Source of the DNA: Clostridiales bacterium
GTDB taxonomy: Bacteria > Bacillota > Clostridia > Oscillospirales > Ruminococcaceae
Assembly: GCA_012799315.1 (NCBI GenBank)
Contig: JAAZLM010000076.1
Location: 1 to 5,162, forward strand
DNA: 5,162 bases
Direction: 5' to 3'
This document shows, one piece after another, positions 1 to 5,162 of the stretch (position 1 is the stretch's first letter; each line of letters opens with the position of its first letter). A program made the position numbers and the translations under genes. Below the pieces are notes generated by a model, which was given only the letters and a program-made list of their open reading frames with translations, did not search any database and had not been told where the DNA came from.

Positions 1-993
1 AGCTTGACTCAGGCTGAATCTGTGATGGATATAATTAATGCAAATGAAAGCCAACTTCATAAGGCGGCGCTTGCAACACGTGATGGTGTATTGCATAAAA
101 GAGTTGAGGCAATCACCGACACTATCATATCAATTTGCGGTGATATAGCCGCATGGGTCGACTACCCAGAGGAAGATATTCCCGAACTGAGCAACGATAA
201 ATTGCTATCCGATCTTGGAAATGCAAGGAGTGAGATTTCATCTTTGCTTGAGGGATACGATTATGGGCAAATGCTCCGTGCCGGGATAGCAACTGTTATT
301 GTCGGCAAGCCAAATGTGGGAAAGTCGACATTAATGAATTTGCTAACGGGGTATGAGCGCAGTATTGTAACCGATATTGCCGGAACGACTCGTGATGTAA
401 TTGAGGAAAGTGTGCAGCTTGGCGATTTAATTCTCCGTCTTGCCGACACTGCTGGAATCCGTGATACCGACGATGTTGTTGAATCAATGGGAGTGAATCT
501 AGCTAGGCGCCGCATTGATGAGGCGCAACTAATTCTTGCAGTGTTCGATTTGTCCGAACCATTCTCCGATGAAGATAGGGAGATTATTGCCGGGATCGGC
601 GACTCCCCCGCCATTGCTATTCTCAATAAAAATGACTTGCCGAATGTGCTTGATACGCAGTTAATTCATCAGAATTTCGATAAGGTCGTAACACTTAGCG
701 CATTCGATACTGATGGTGTTAATAAGCTGAATAGTGCAGTTAAAGAGGCTGTAAGCGATGGCAATTTAGGTGCGGAAATTAGCCTAATTTCTAATGAAAG
801 GCAGCGCACTCACGCAGTCAATGCTCGCACCTATATAGAGGAAGCTATCTCCTCCCTTGAGGGAGGAATTACCCTAGATGCCGTCGGTGTAACACTGGAA
901 CTTGCGGCGGAGGAATTACTAAAATTATCGGGTAAAACTGTTACCGAAGCCGTCGTTGAGGAAATTTTCTCACGATTCTGTGTAGGAAAGTAG
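1..993 (+). CDS. mnmE: tRNA modification GTPase MnmE (5'-truncated)
   Basis: MnmE is a K+-dependent, dimerising G protein. With MnmG it installs the (carboxymethyl)aminomethyl group at C5 of U34 in tRNAs reading split codon boxes, using a formyl-tetrahydrofolate derivative as carbon source. The reading frame is open from base 1, so this is the C-terminal 330 residues. Compared with the usual 450-460 aa, roughly the first 120 residues (the folate-binding N domain) lie outside the window; the TTG at base 4 is not a real start. Visible G motifs are G1 GKPNVGKS (304-327, with the Asn that coordinates K+ in the family), G2 GTTRD (382-396), G3 DTAG (445-456) and G4 NKND (625-636), inserted in the helical domain. 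The protein ends in FCVGK (976-990), which contains the invariant catalytic-domain Cys of the C-terminal FC(I/V)GK motif. The stop lies 14 nt before mnmG, consistent with one operon. The identification is very secure. Confidence 0.97.
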   Translation, partial: SLTQAESVMDIINANESQLHKAALATRDGVLHKRVEAITDTIISICGDIAAWVDYPEEDIPELSNDKLLSDLGNARSEISSLLEGYDYGQMLRAGIATVIVGKPNVGKSTLMNLLTGYERSIVTDIAGTTRDVIEESVQLGDLILRLADTAGIRDTDDVVESMGVNLARRRIDEAQLILAVFDLSEPFSDEDREIIAGIGDSPAIAILNKNDLPNVLDTQLIHQNFDKVVTLSAFDTDGVNKLNSAVKEAVSDGNLGAEISLISNERQRTHAVNARTYIEEAISSLEGGITLDAVGVTLELAAEELLKLSGKTVTEAVVEEIFSRFCVGK

Positions 994-994
994 T

Positions 995-1002
995 AAAGGA
1001 GG
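995..1002 (+). promoter_or_regulatory. Ribosome binding site of mnmG
   Basis: AAAGGAGG starts one base after the mnmE stop and ends 5 nt before the ATG at 1008. It favours 1008 over the in-frame ATG at 1020, which would be 17 nt away. There is no room for a promoter between the two genes, so mnmG is read from the mnmE transcript. Confidence 0.85.
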
Positions 1003-1007
1003 TTATT

Positions 1008-2903
1008 ATGGGATATTTTATGGACGAATATGATGTTGCGGTAATTGGCGCCGGGCATGCCGGATGTGAAGCGGCGTTAGCGGCGGCAAGGCTCGGTTGC
1101 AGAACGATTATTTTCACGTTGAGCCTTGACACAATTGCGAATCTTCCGTGCAATCCGTCAATTGGCGGCACGGCAAAGGGGCATCTAGTATTTGAGATAG
1201 ATGCCCTCGGCGGTGAGATGGCTCGTGCCGCCGATGCAAGCTTAATTCAGTCACGAATGCTAAATCGTGGCAAAGGGCCCGCCGTCCATAGCCTTCGCAT
1301 ACAGGCGGATAGAACGAAATATCATAGATATATGAAGCTCGCATTAGAAAATCAAGATAGCCTATCGCTCAAACAGGCGGAAATTACAAGCATTGCAAAG
1401 AATCAAGAAAACACATGGGATGTAATGACTCGGATCGGCGGCACATATAAGGCTAAGGCCGTTATAATCGCCGGCGGAACATATCTCAACGGGCTAATCC
1501 ATATCGGTGATGAAAGCTATGAAAGTGGCCCCGATAATGTAAGTGCGGCGACATTCCTAACAAAGAGCCTGAAAGATCTTGGCATCTCACTAAGAAGATT
1601 TAAGACTGGCTCTCCCGCTAGAGTTCATAAGCGCAGCCTTAACTTCGATAAACTGATATTGCAAGAGGGCGATGAAAATGTGCTCAATTTCTCCTCCGAT
1701 AGTGATGAGGAATTTAAGAATTTGCGTGACTGTTATATGACATATACAAATGAGGAAACACATGAAATTATTCGTGCGAATCTCCACCGTGCGGCGATGT
1801 ATTCAGGCAAGATAGAAGGTGTCGGCCCTAGGTATTGCCCTAGCATTGAAGATAAGGTAGTTAGATTTGCACAAAAGAATCGTCATCAGTTCTTTGTTGA
1901 GCCGATGGGACTCGATACCAATGAATACTATCTTCAAGGAATGGCGACATCACTGCCGGAGGATGTGCAAGTGGAGTTCATGCGCTCGATTGAGGGGCTA
2001 GAAAATGTTGAAATAATGCGACCTGCCTACGCAATTGAATATGATTGCTGTGATTCGACAACGCTACTGCCAACACTCGAATTCAAGGATATTGACGGCC
2101 TATTCGGCGCTGGGCAATTCAACGGTAGTAGTGGCTATGAGGAGGCCGCCGCCCAGGGGCTTATTGCAGGCATCAATGCCGCACATAAAGTTAAGGGCAA
2201 GGATCCTTTCATACTGGATCGGGCATCATCATATATTGGCACTTTAATTGATGATCTTGTTACAAAGGGATGTAATGAGCCATATAGAATGATGACATCA
2301 CGCAGCGAATATAGATTAATCCTAAGGCAGGATAATGCCGATCAGCGATTAATGCCAAGAGGGCACGAGATCGGGCTTGTATCCGATGAAAAGCTAAATC
2401 GCCTTAAATTAAAGATCGGGCAAATTAATGAAGAGAGAATGCGCCTTAGCAAGACTACGATCCCACCATCAAAGGAGCTTAATGACTATCTTGAAAGTGT
2501 CGGCACTGCTGGAATTTCCACGGGAATTAAGCTTGCAGAATTGCTAAAGCGCCCGCAAGTTACCTATGACGATTTGGCGCAATTTGATAAAGAAAGGCAG
2601 CCGCTCAGTAGTGAAGTAACGCAGCAGATAGAAATAGCGATAAAATATGAGGGCTATATAGCTAAGCAACTTGCGCAAGTAGAACAGATGCGCCGATTCG
2701 AACGAAGAAAATTGCCCGACGACATCGACTATAATAGCATTTCAGGCCTGCGCATTGAAGCAAGGGAAAAGCTAAGCAAGTTCCGACCGCTGAATGTCGG
2801 GCAAGCATCACGAATTTCCGGAGTTAGTCCGGCGGATATTTCCGTTCTTGTAATATGGCTAACGCAGAATGCCAGTAAAGGTGGTGTCACCGATGATGAA
2901 TGA
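1008..2903 (+). CDS. mnmG: tRNA uridine-5-carboxymethylaminomethyl modification enzyme MnmG (GidA)
   Basis: MnmG is the FAD- and NADH-dependent partner of MnmE in the cytoplasmic U34 tRNA modification complex. At 631 aa it is full length for the family (about 620-640). The N-terminal Rossmann dinucleotide motif GAGHAG is at residues 14-19. PCNPSIGG carries Cys48, and RYCPSIEDK carries Cys277; these correspond to the two functionally important cysteines of E. coli MnmG (C47 and C277). Further family blocks are KGHLVFEIDALGGEM, MLNRGKGPAVHSLR, KTGSPARV and FGAGQFNGSSGYEEAAAQG. The C-terminal helical tRNA/MnmE-interaction domain ends with the RP..VGQASRISGVSPADIS block. Start ATG 1008 is chosen from the strong SD 5 nt upstream; ATG 1020 (residue 5) is a weaker alternative. 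The gene lies between mnmE and rsmG, and its last 11 nt overlap rsmG. No lesion is visible. Confidence 0.97.
   Translation: MGYFMDEYDVAVIGAGHAGCEAALAAARLGCRTIIFTLSLDTIANLPCNPSIGGTAKGHLVFEIDALGGEMARAADASLIQSRMLNRGKGPAVHSLRIQADRTKYHRYMKLALENQDSLSLKQAEITSIAKNQENTWDVMTRIGGTYKAKAVIIAGGTYLNGLIHIGDESYESGPDNVSAATFLTKSLKDLGISLRRFKTGSPARVHKRSLNFDKLILQEGDENVLNFSSDSDEEFKNLRDCYMTYTNEETHEIIRANLHRAAMYSGKIEGVGPRYCPSIEDKVVRFAQKNRHQFFVEPMGLDTNEYYLQGMATSLPEDVQVEFMRSIEGLENVEIMRPAYAIEYDCCDSTTLLPTLEFKDIDGLFGAGQFNGSSGYEEAAAQGLIAGINAAHKVKGKDPFILDRASSYIGTLIDDLVTKGCNEPYRMMTSRSEYRLILRQDNADQRLMPRGHEIGLVSDEKLNRLKLKIGQINEERMRLSKTTIPPSKELNDYLESVGTAGISTGIKLAELLKRPQVTYDDLAQFDKERQPLSSEVTQQIEIAIKYEGYIAKQLAQVEQMRRFERRKLPDDIDYNSISGLRIEAREKLSKFRPLNVGQASRISGVSPADISVLVIWLTQNASKGGVTDDE
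2878..2886 (+). promoter_or_regulatory. Ribosome binding site of rsmG, inside the mnmG 3' end
   Basis: AAGGTGGTG matches the AAGGAGGTG Shine-Dalgarno with one substitution and lies 6 nt before ATG 2893. It is downstream of the in-frame ATG at 2869, so it rules that longer start out. Its location within mnmG codons suggests translational coupling of RsmG to MnmG. Confidence 0.65.
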
Positions 2904-3591
2904 GCTATTTTCTCAGGCTGGGCTATCGCTGAATGACGAAATCAAGAAGAAGCTTTCAACATATTCGCAGTTCCTTGTTGAATATAATGAGAAAGTAAAT
3001 CTCACCGCCATAACGGATAGCAAAGATATTATAATCAAGCATTTTATTGATAGTATCCTACCGCTGAATTTGGTGGAATTCCCCCACGGGGCAAGTTTAA
3101 TCGATGTTGGAACGGGTGCTGGATTCCCCTCCCTACCGATGAAAATTTACCGTGACGATTTGAAAATCACCATGCTCGACAGTTTGAGGAAGCGCCTTGA
3201 CTTCCTAGAACAATTATGTATTCGCACCGAAACCGGCGATGTAGAATTCATCCACTCTCGGGCGGAAGATGGTGGAAAGAATGACGATTTGCGTGAGAAG
3301 TTCGACATCGCAACAGCAAGAGCAGTTGCCAATCTACGGGAGCTTAGCGAATACTGCCTCCCCTATGTCAAAGTTGGTGGTATGTTCGTTGCATTAAAAG
3401 CACGTGACACCGAGCAGGAAATTGCCCAAGCGCAGAATGCTATTTCCACCCTCGGCGGTCAAGTGGATGACGTAATTCCGTATAAATTGCCGACCGATGA
3501 AGAAAGAACGCTCGTCATTATAAAAAAGATATCGCAAACACCGACAAGGTATCCTAGAAATAGCGCACGAATCTCTAAAAAACCGCTTTAA
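2893..3591 (+). CDS. rsmG: 16S rRNA (guanine527-N7)-methyltransferase RsmG (GidB)
   Basis: RsmG uses S-adenosylmethionine to methylate N7 of G527 in the 530 loop of 16S rRNA; in several bacteria its loss gives low-level streptomycin resistance. Counted from ATG 2893, the 232 aa show the N-terminal family block YNEKVNLTAIT (31-41), KHFIDSI (49-55), the SAM-binding loop DVGTGAGFP (71-79), SLRKRLDFLEQL (97-108), RAED (123-126) and the ATARAVANL block (140-148). The usual C-terminal YPR...KKPL is present, so the protein is complete. The start is set by the SD-like element at 2878-2886. ATG 2896 is equally possible, whereas ATG 2869 would precede the SD. The gene overlaps the end of mnmG by 11 nt. 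One oddity is that Ser80 follows GFP, where Gly is usual (GFPGIP-type). The last codons double as the terminator stem. Confidence 0.95.
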   Translation: MMNELFSQAGLSLNDEIKKKLSTYSQFLVEYNEKVNLTAITDSKDIIIKHFIDSILPLNLVEFPHGASLIDVGTGAGFPSLPMKIYRDDLKITMLDSLRKRLDFLEQLCIRTETGDVEFIHSRAEDGGKNDDLREKFDIATARAVANLRELSEYCLPYVKVGGMFVALKARDTEQEIAQAQNAISTLGGQVDDVIPYKLPTDEERTLVIIKKISQTPTRYPRNSARISKKPL

Positions 3592-3604
3592 AAAGCGGTT
3601 TTTT
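3577..3604 (+). terminator. Rho-independent terminator of the mnmE-mnmG-rsmG operon
   Basis: The arms AAAAAACCGCTT (3577-3588) and AAGCGGTTTTTT (3593-3604) are perfectly complementary over 12 bp around a 4-nt loop, with a six-T run forming the end of the right arm. The left arm is the four codons KKPL that end RsmG, and the stop codon sits at the start of the loop. The run of A on the left means it could also work in reverse, but no convergent gene is present. Confidence 0.92.
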
Positions 3605-3669
3605 GTTGCAGTCCATTGGAAATTGCCGAATCCCCGTGTACGAAAGTTCTAGCCATATACGAATATTTA

Positions 3670-3678
3670 TGTTATATT
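3670..3678 (+). promoter_or_regulatory. Probable promoter (extended -10) of noc
   Basis: TGTTATATT is an extended -10 of the TGnTATAAT type, one base off the consensus hexamer. The sequence about 17 bp upstream (TAGCCA, 3650-3655) is a poor -35; TTCTAG at 3647-3652 is another weak candidate with a long spacer. The predicted transcript start is near 3685, giving a leader of about 55 nt. The position after a terminator and before a separate gene supports it. Confidence 0.55.
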
Positions 3679-3722
3679 AGGAATAGCAAGTACCATTATA
3701 TGTAAGTTAAGCATCGGATTGT

Positions 3723-3730
3723 GGAAAGGA
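3723..3730 (+). promoter_or_regulatory. Ribosome binding site deciding the noc start
   Basis: The purine run GAAAGGA ends 9 nt before ATG 3740. It lies inside the frame extension that would begin at TTG 3719, so it argues for ATG 3740 and against the upstream TTG. Confidence 0.65.
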
Positions 3731-3739
3731 CGTGTTAAA

Positions 3740-4558
3740 ATGGCGGCAATATTCAATACTATTCGTGGGAAAGTAGTGGGTAAGGTAATTGAAATAGGTG
3801 TGGATAACATTGTGCCAAATCCCCATCAACCGAGAAGATGTTTTTATAAAGAAGAATTGGTGGAATTAGCTGGGAGTATTCGCACGAATGGGATTTTGCA
3901 ACCACTCTCCGTTAGAAGATTAAGAGATGGTACAGTAGAATTAATTTCTGGTGAAAGGCGGCTCCGCGCCGCTAAAATGGCGGGGCTAGAAGTTGTTCCT
4001 TGTATACAGGTCGATACTTCCGAGCGGGATTCCGCCGTGCTTGCGCTGATCGAGAACATACAACGTCAGGATCTTGACTATTTTGAGGAGGCTTCTGCAA
4101 TAGAGCGGTTAATCGACTTCTACGGCATGACGCAGGAAGATGCCGCCGCCAAATTGGGAAAGGCGCAGTCCACAATTGCAAATAAGCTGCGTCTACTGAA
4201 ACTCAGCGACTTAGAAAAGAAATTGCTGTGTGAATACCAATTGACGGAACGCCACGCAAGGGCATTATTAAAATTAAAAGATGAGAATAAGCGATTAGAA
4301 ATTATTGAGAAAATACATAAAGATAAACTCAATGTTGTCCAATCGGAGGCTTTAATCGAGCAATGTTTGGCAAAGGAGAAGCCAAAGCGGGCAAAGCACT
4401 TACTACTTATTAATGATGTTCGGCTTTTCGTTAATACGATTAATCGTGCTATTGAGAGCATGAAAGCCGCCGGCATTAATGCCGAGAGCCAAAAGGTGCA
4501 GAATGATGGCTACATCGAATACGTGGTGCGAATCCCGACAAAAAATAATAATAGCTAG
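3740..4558 (+). CDS. noc: ParB-family DNA-binding CTPase, Noc-type (nucleoid occlusion protein)
   Basis: This 272-aa protein has the full ParB/Noc fold. The N-terminal CTP-binding domain has NPHQPRR (27-33), GILQPLSVRR (51-60), GERRLRA (71-77) and ENIQRQDL (105-112). The helix-turn-helix domain spans about 131-179, and the C-terminal dimerisation segment contains DVRLFVNTINRAIESMKAAG. Noc proteins load on chromosomal binding sites, spread as CTP clamps and keep the division septum off the nucleoid. Noc rather than ParB/Spo0J is favoured by Gln143, Lys149 and Arg171, at positions where ParB usually has Arg, Thr and Gly. Position 154 is Lys where B. subtilis Noc has Asn. The place between rsmG and soj is the Bacillota noc position. 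The first 14 residues (MAAIFNTIRGKVVG) could form a basic amphipathic helix like the Noc membrane anchor; this is an inference. The gene has its own promoter. A plain ParB with parS specificity is the alternative. Confidence 0.85.
   Translation: MAAIFNTIRGKVVGKVIEIGVDNIVPNPHQPRRCFYKEELVELAGSIRTNGILQPLSVRRLRDGTVELISGERRLRAAKMAGLEVVPCIQVDTSERDSAVLALIENIQRQDLDYFEEASAIERLIDFYGMTQEDAAAKLGKAQSTIANKLRLLKLSDLEKKLLCEYQLTERHARALLKLKDENKRLEIIEKIHKDKLNVVQSEALIEQCLAKEKPKRAKHLLLINDVRLFVNTINRAIESMKAAGINAESQKVQNDGYIEYVVRIPTKNNNS
3799..3807 (-). promoter_or_regulatory. Consensus DnaA-box 9-mer inside noc
   Basis: The minus strand reads TTATCCACA, the classical DnaA box, across codons 20-23 of noc. A near match, TGTGAATAC, with one mismatch to TGTGNATAA, lies at 4229-4237. 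There is no cluster or AT-rich unwinding element here, so this is not an origin by itself. Function is unproven. Confidence 0.35.
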
Positions 4559-4577
4559 TTTCAATGCATGCCCTACA

Positions 4578-4615
4578 ACCCCCTTGAATGTTCCACGTGG
4601 AACATTCAAGGGGGT
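4578..4615. promoter_or_regulatory. parS: parS-type centromere site within a perfect 38-bp palindrome
   Basis: The core TGTTCCACGTGGAACA (4589-4604) is a parS sequence of the TGTTNCACGTGNAACA kind, the nucleation site for ParB clamps in chromosome segregation. The symmetry does not stop at the 16-mer: arms continue through TTCAAGGGGGT on the right and its complement on the left, giving 19 bp per arm with no mismatch and no spacer. The site lies 19 nt after the noc stop and upstream of the parA promoter. As RNA it would fold into a long hairpin, but neither side has a T-run, so it is not a standard intrinsic terminator. A parB/spo0J gene downstream of parA, outside the window, would encode the expected binder. 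Confidence 0.88.
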
Positions 4616-4681
4616 CCCCTTATGTTAATCGTAAAAAATCCTCTAAAATCGACTTTTCCCCTACAACATTGCAGTAAAGTA

Positions 4682-4690
4682 TGATATAAT
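4682..4690 (+). promoter_or_regulatory. Probable promoter (extended -10) of parA
   Basis: TGATATAAT is a perfect extended -10 (TGnTATAAT). The -35 at the right spacing (TACAAC, 4662-4667) is weak, and TTGCAG at 4669-4674 is too close. The predicted start is near 4697, giving a leader of about 36 nt. It allows parA to be expressed independently of noc. Confidence 0.65.
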
Positions 4691-4720
4691 CAATGTATAT
4701 GGAATATTTAAGACATTATT

Positions 4721-4727
4721 GGAGGTG
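4721..4727 (+). promoter_or_regulatory. Ribosome binding site of parA
   Basis: GGAGGTG is a strong Shine-Dalgarno. Measured from GGAGG it lies 7 nt before GTG 4733 and 5 nt before an out-of-frame ATG at 4731. Only the GTG frame encodes the ParA N-terminus. Confidence 0.85.
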
Positions 4728-4732
4728 GGAAT

Positions 4733-5162
4733 GTGGGCAAAATAATAGCGATAGCAAATCAAAAGGGCGGTGTTGGCAAGACGACAACTTCCGTCAGCTT
4801 ATCCGCTGCTATCGGGAAGCTCGGGAAGAAAGTTCTTGTTGTAGACATGGATCCACAGGGCAATACAACTAGTGGCTATGGCATTAATAAGCGCTCAATG
4901 GATATATCGAGTTATAATGTGTTGATGGGAGAAAGACGAATTCAGGAAGGAATTATCAAGACTAAATTTGATGGTGTATCCGTTCTAGGAGCAAGCTCGG
5001 CGCTTGCGGGGGCGGAGCTTGAACTTGTTGAAAGGACAAATCGCACAACGATGCTAAAACGTGCATTAACGATGGTGAAGGATAATTACGACTATATTTT
5101 CATAGACTGTCCCCCGTCACTCGGTCTTATTACGCTCAATTGTCTAACGGCAGCCGATAGCG
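4733..5162 (+). CDS. parA: Chromosome partitioning ATPase ParA/Soj (3'-truncated)
   Basis: This is a deviant-Walker P-loop ATPase of the ParA/Soj family. These proteins bind DNA nonspecifically as ATP dimers, are switched by ParB, and together segregate the origin; Soj also modulates DnaA in B. subtilis. The 143 visible residues hold the deviant Walker A KGGVGKTT (11-18, signature Lys11 and catalytic Lys16), the A' motif DMDPQGN (38-44) and Walker B with YDYIFIDCPPSLGLIT (119-134, Asp125). With a usual length near 255 aa, about 110 C-terminal residues lie beyond the window. The start is GTG 4733: the SD at 4721 fits, MGKIIAIANQKGG is the standard soj N-terminus, and ATG 4731 is out of frame and stops after four codons. 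Gly12 follows the chromosomal short form, with no N-terminal HTH as in plasmid-type ParA. Location after noc and parS supports soj. Confidence 0.96.
   Translation, partial: MGKIIAIANQKGGVGKTTTSVSLSAAIGKLGKKVLVVDMDPQGNTTSGYGINKRSMDISSYNVLMGERRIQEGIIKTKFDGVSVLGASSALAGAELELVERTNRTTMLKRALTMVKDNYDYIFIDCPPSLGLITLNCLTAADS

Noticed and set aside
261..626. 121-codon antisense open frame over mnmE
   Set aside because: It is a low-complexity Ser/Arg/Ile-rich shadow of a well-conserved GTPase frame, with no RBS or promoter of its own. The same applies to the 118-codon antisense frame over noc at 4120-4476.
850..867. Hairpin TCCTCCC-TTGA-GGGAGGA in mnmE, with an internal SD-like GGGAGG
   Set aside because: There is no T-run after the stem. 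The ATG at 878 opens only a four-codon frame, and the sequence encodes conserved-region MnmE residues.
3719..3739. TTG start adding seven residues to Noc
   Set aside because: The purine-rich RBS lies inside this extension and correctly spaces ATG 3740.
3605..3739. Search for a Noc-binding site (ATTTCCCGGGAAAT) or small gene in the rsmG-noc gap and the rest of the window
   Set aside because: No match or close palindromic variant was found by eye. The gap contains only a weak odd-length palindrome, TCCATTGGA, and the repeated 6-mer TACGAA.
4471..4484. Perfect 14-bp palindrome CGGCATTAATGCCG inside noc
   Set aside because: It encodes ordinary Noc residues (AGINAE) and resembles neither parS nor a Noc site. 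A 14-bp palindrome is expected roughly once in every three windows of this size by chance.
4608..4621. Alternative small hairpin AAGGG-GGTC-CCCTT overlapping the right edge of the parS palindrome
   Set aside because: It is much weaker than the 19-bp palindrome it would compete with and is not followed by a T-run, so there is no support for a terminator or switch.
4693..4730. ATG 4693 opening an out-of-frame reading frame into parA
   Set aside because: It has no SD, the predicted transcript starts after it, and its translation resembles no protein I know.
1..5162. An undescribed defence, mobile or RNA system
   Set aside because: Every long frame belongs to a conserved housekeeping family, gaps are short, and no direct-repeat arrays, transposase genes or tRNA genes are visible.

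Overview
This window looks like an ordinary, well-conserved stretch of a Bacillota (Firmicutes) chromosome near the replication origin. The likely class is Clostridia; I cannot name a genus. The basis is the gene order mnmE-mnmG-rsmG-noc-parA(soj), which in this phylum lies close to oriC, together with strong AGGAGG-type ribosome binding sites, moderate GC content and clostridial-looking MnmG and Noc sequences. All genes read on the + strand.

Positions 1-3604 carry a tRNA/rRNA modification operon. The 5'-truncated mnmE (GTPase, 1-993) is followed after 14 nt by mnmG (FAD protein, 1008-2903). MnmE and MnmG together modify the wobble uridine of certain tRNAs. The mnmG stop overlaps the start of rsmG (16S rRNA G527 methyltransferase, 2893-3591). 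A 12-bp-stem intrinsic terminator (3577-3604) closes the operon, and its left arm is exactly the last four sense codons of rsmG.

Positions 3605-3739 are a short intergenic region with an extended -10 promoter. It drives a ParB-family gene (3740-4558) whose DNA-recognition residues are mostly those of Noc, the nucleoid occlusion protein, rather than ParB/Spo0J. A consensus DnaA-box 9-mer lies inside its 5' end.

Positions 4559-4732 are noncoding. They hold a parS-type site (TGTTCCACGTGGAACA) embedded in a perfect 38-bp palindrome, followed by a second extended -10 promoter. ParA/Soj starts with GTG at 4733 and runs off the window after 143 codons. A parB/spo0J gene would be expected just downstream; its product would be the natural reader of the parS site, while Noc normally reads a different site that I do not find here.

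I found no mobile element, CRISPR, tRNA or rRNA gene, and no evidence of an undescribed system. The points most worth a second look are the extended parS palindrome, the Noc specificity residues, the terminator written into the rsmG C-terminal codons, and the DnaA box in noc.
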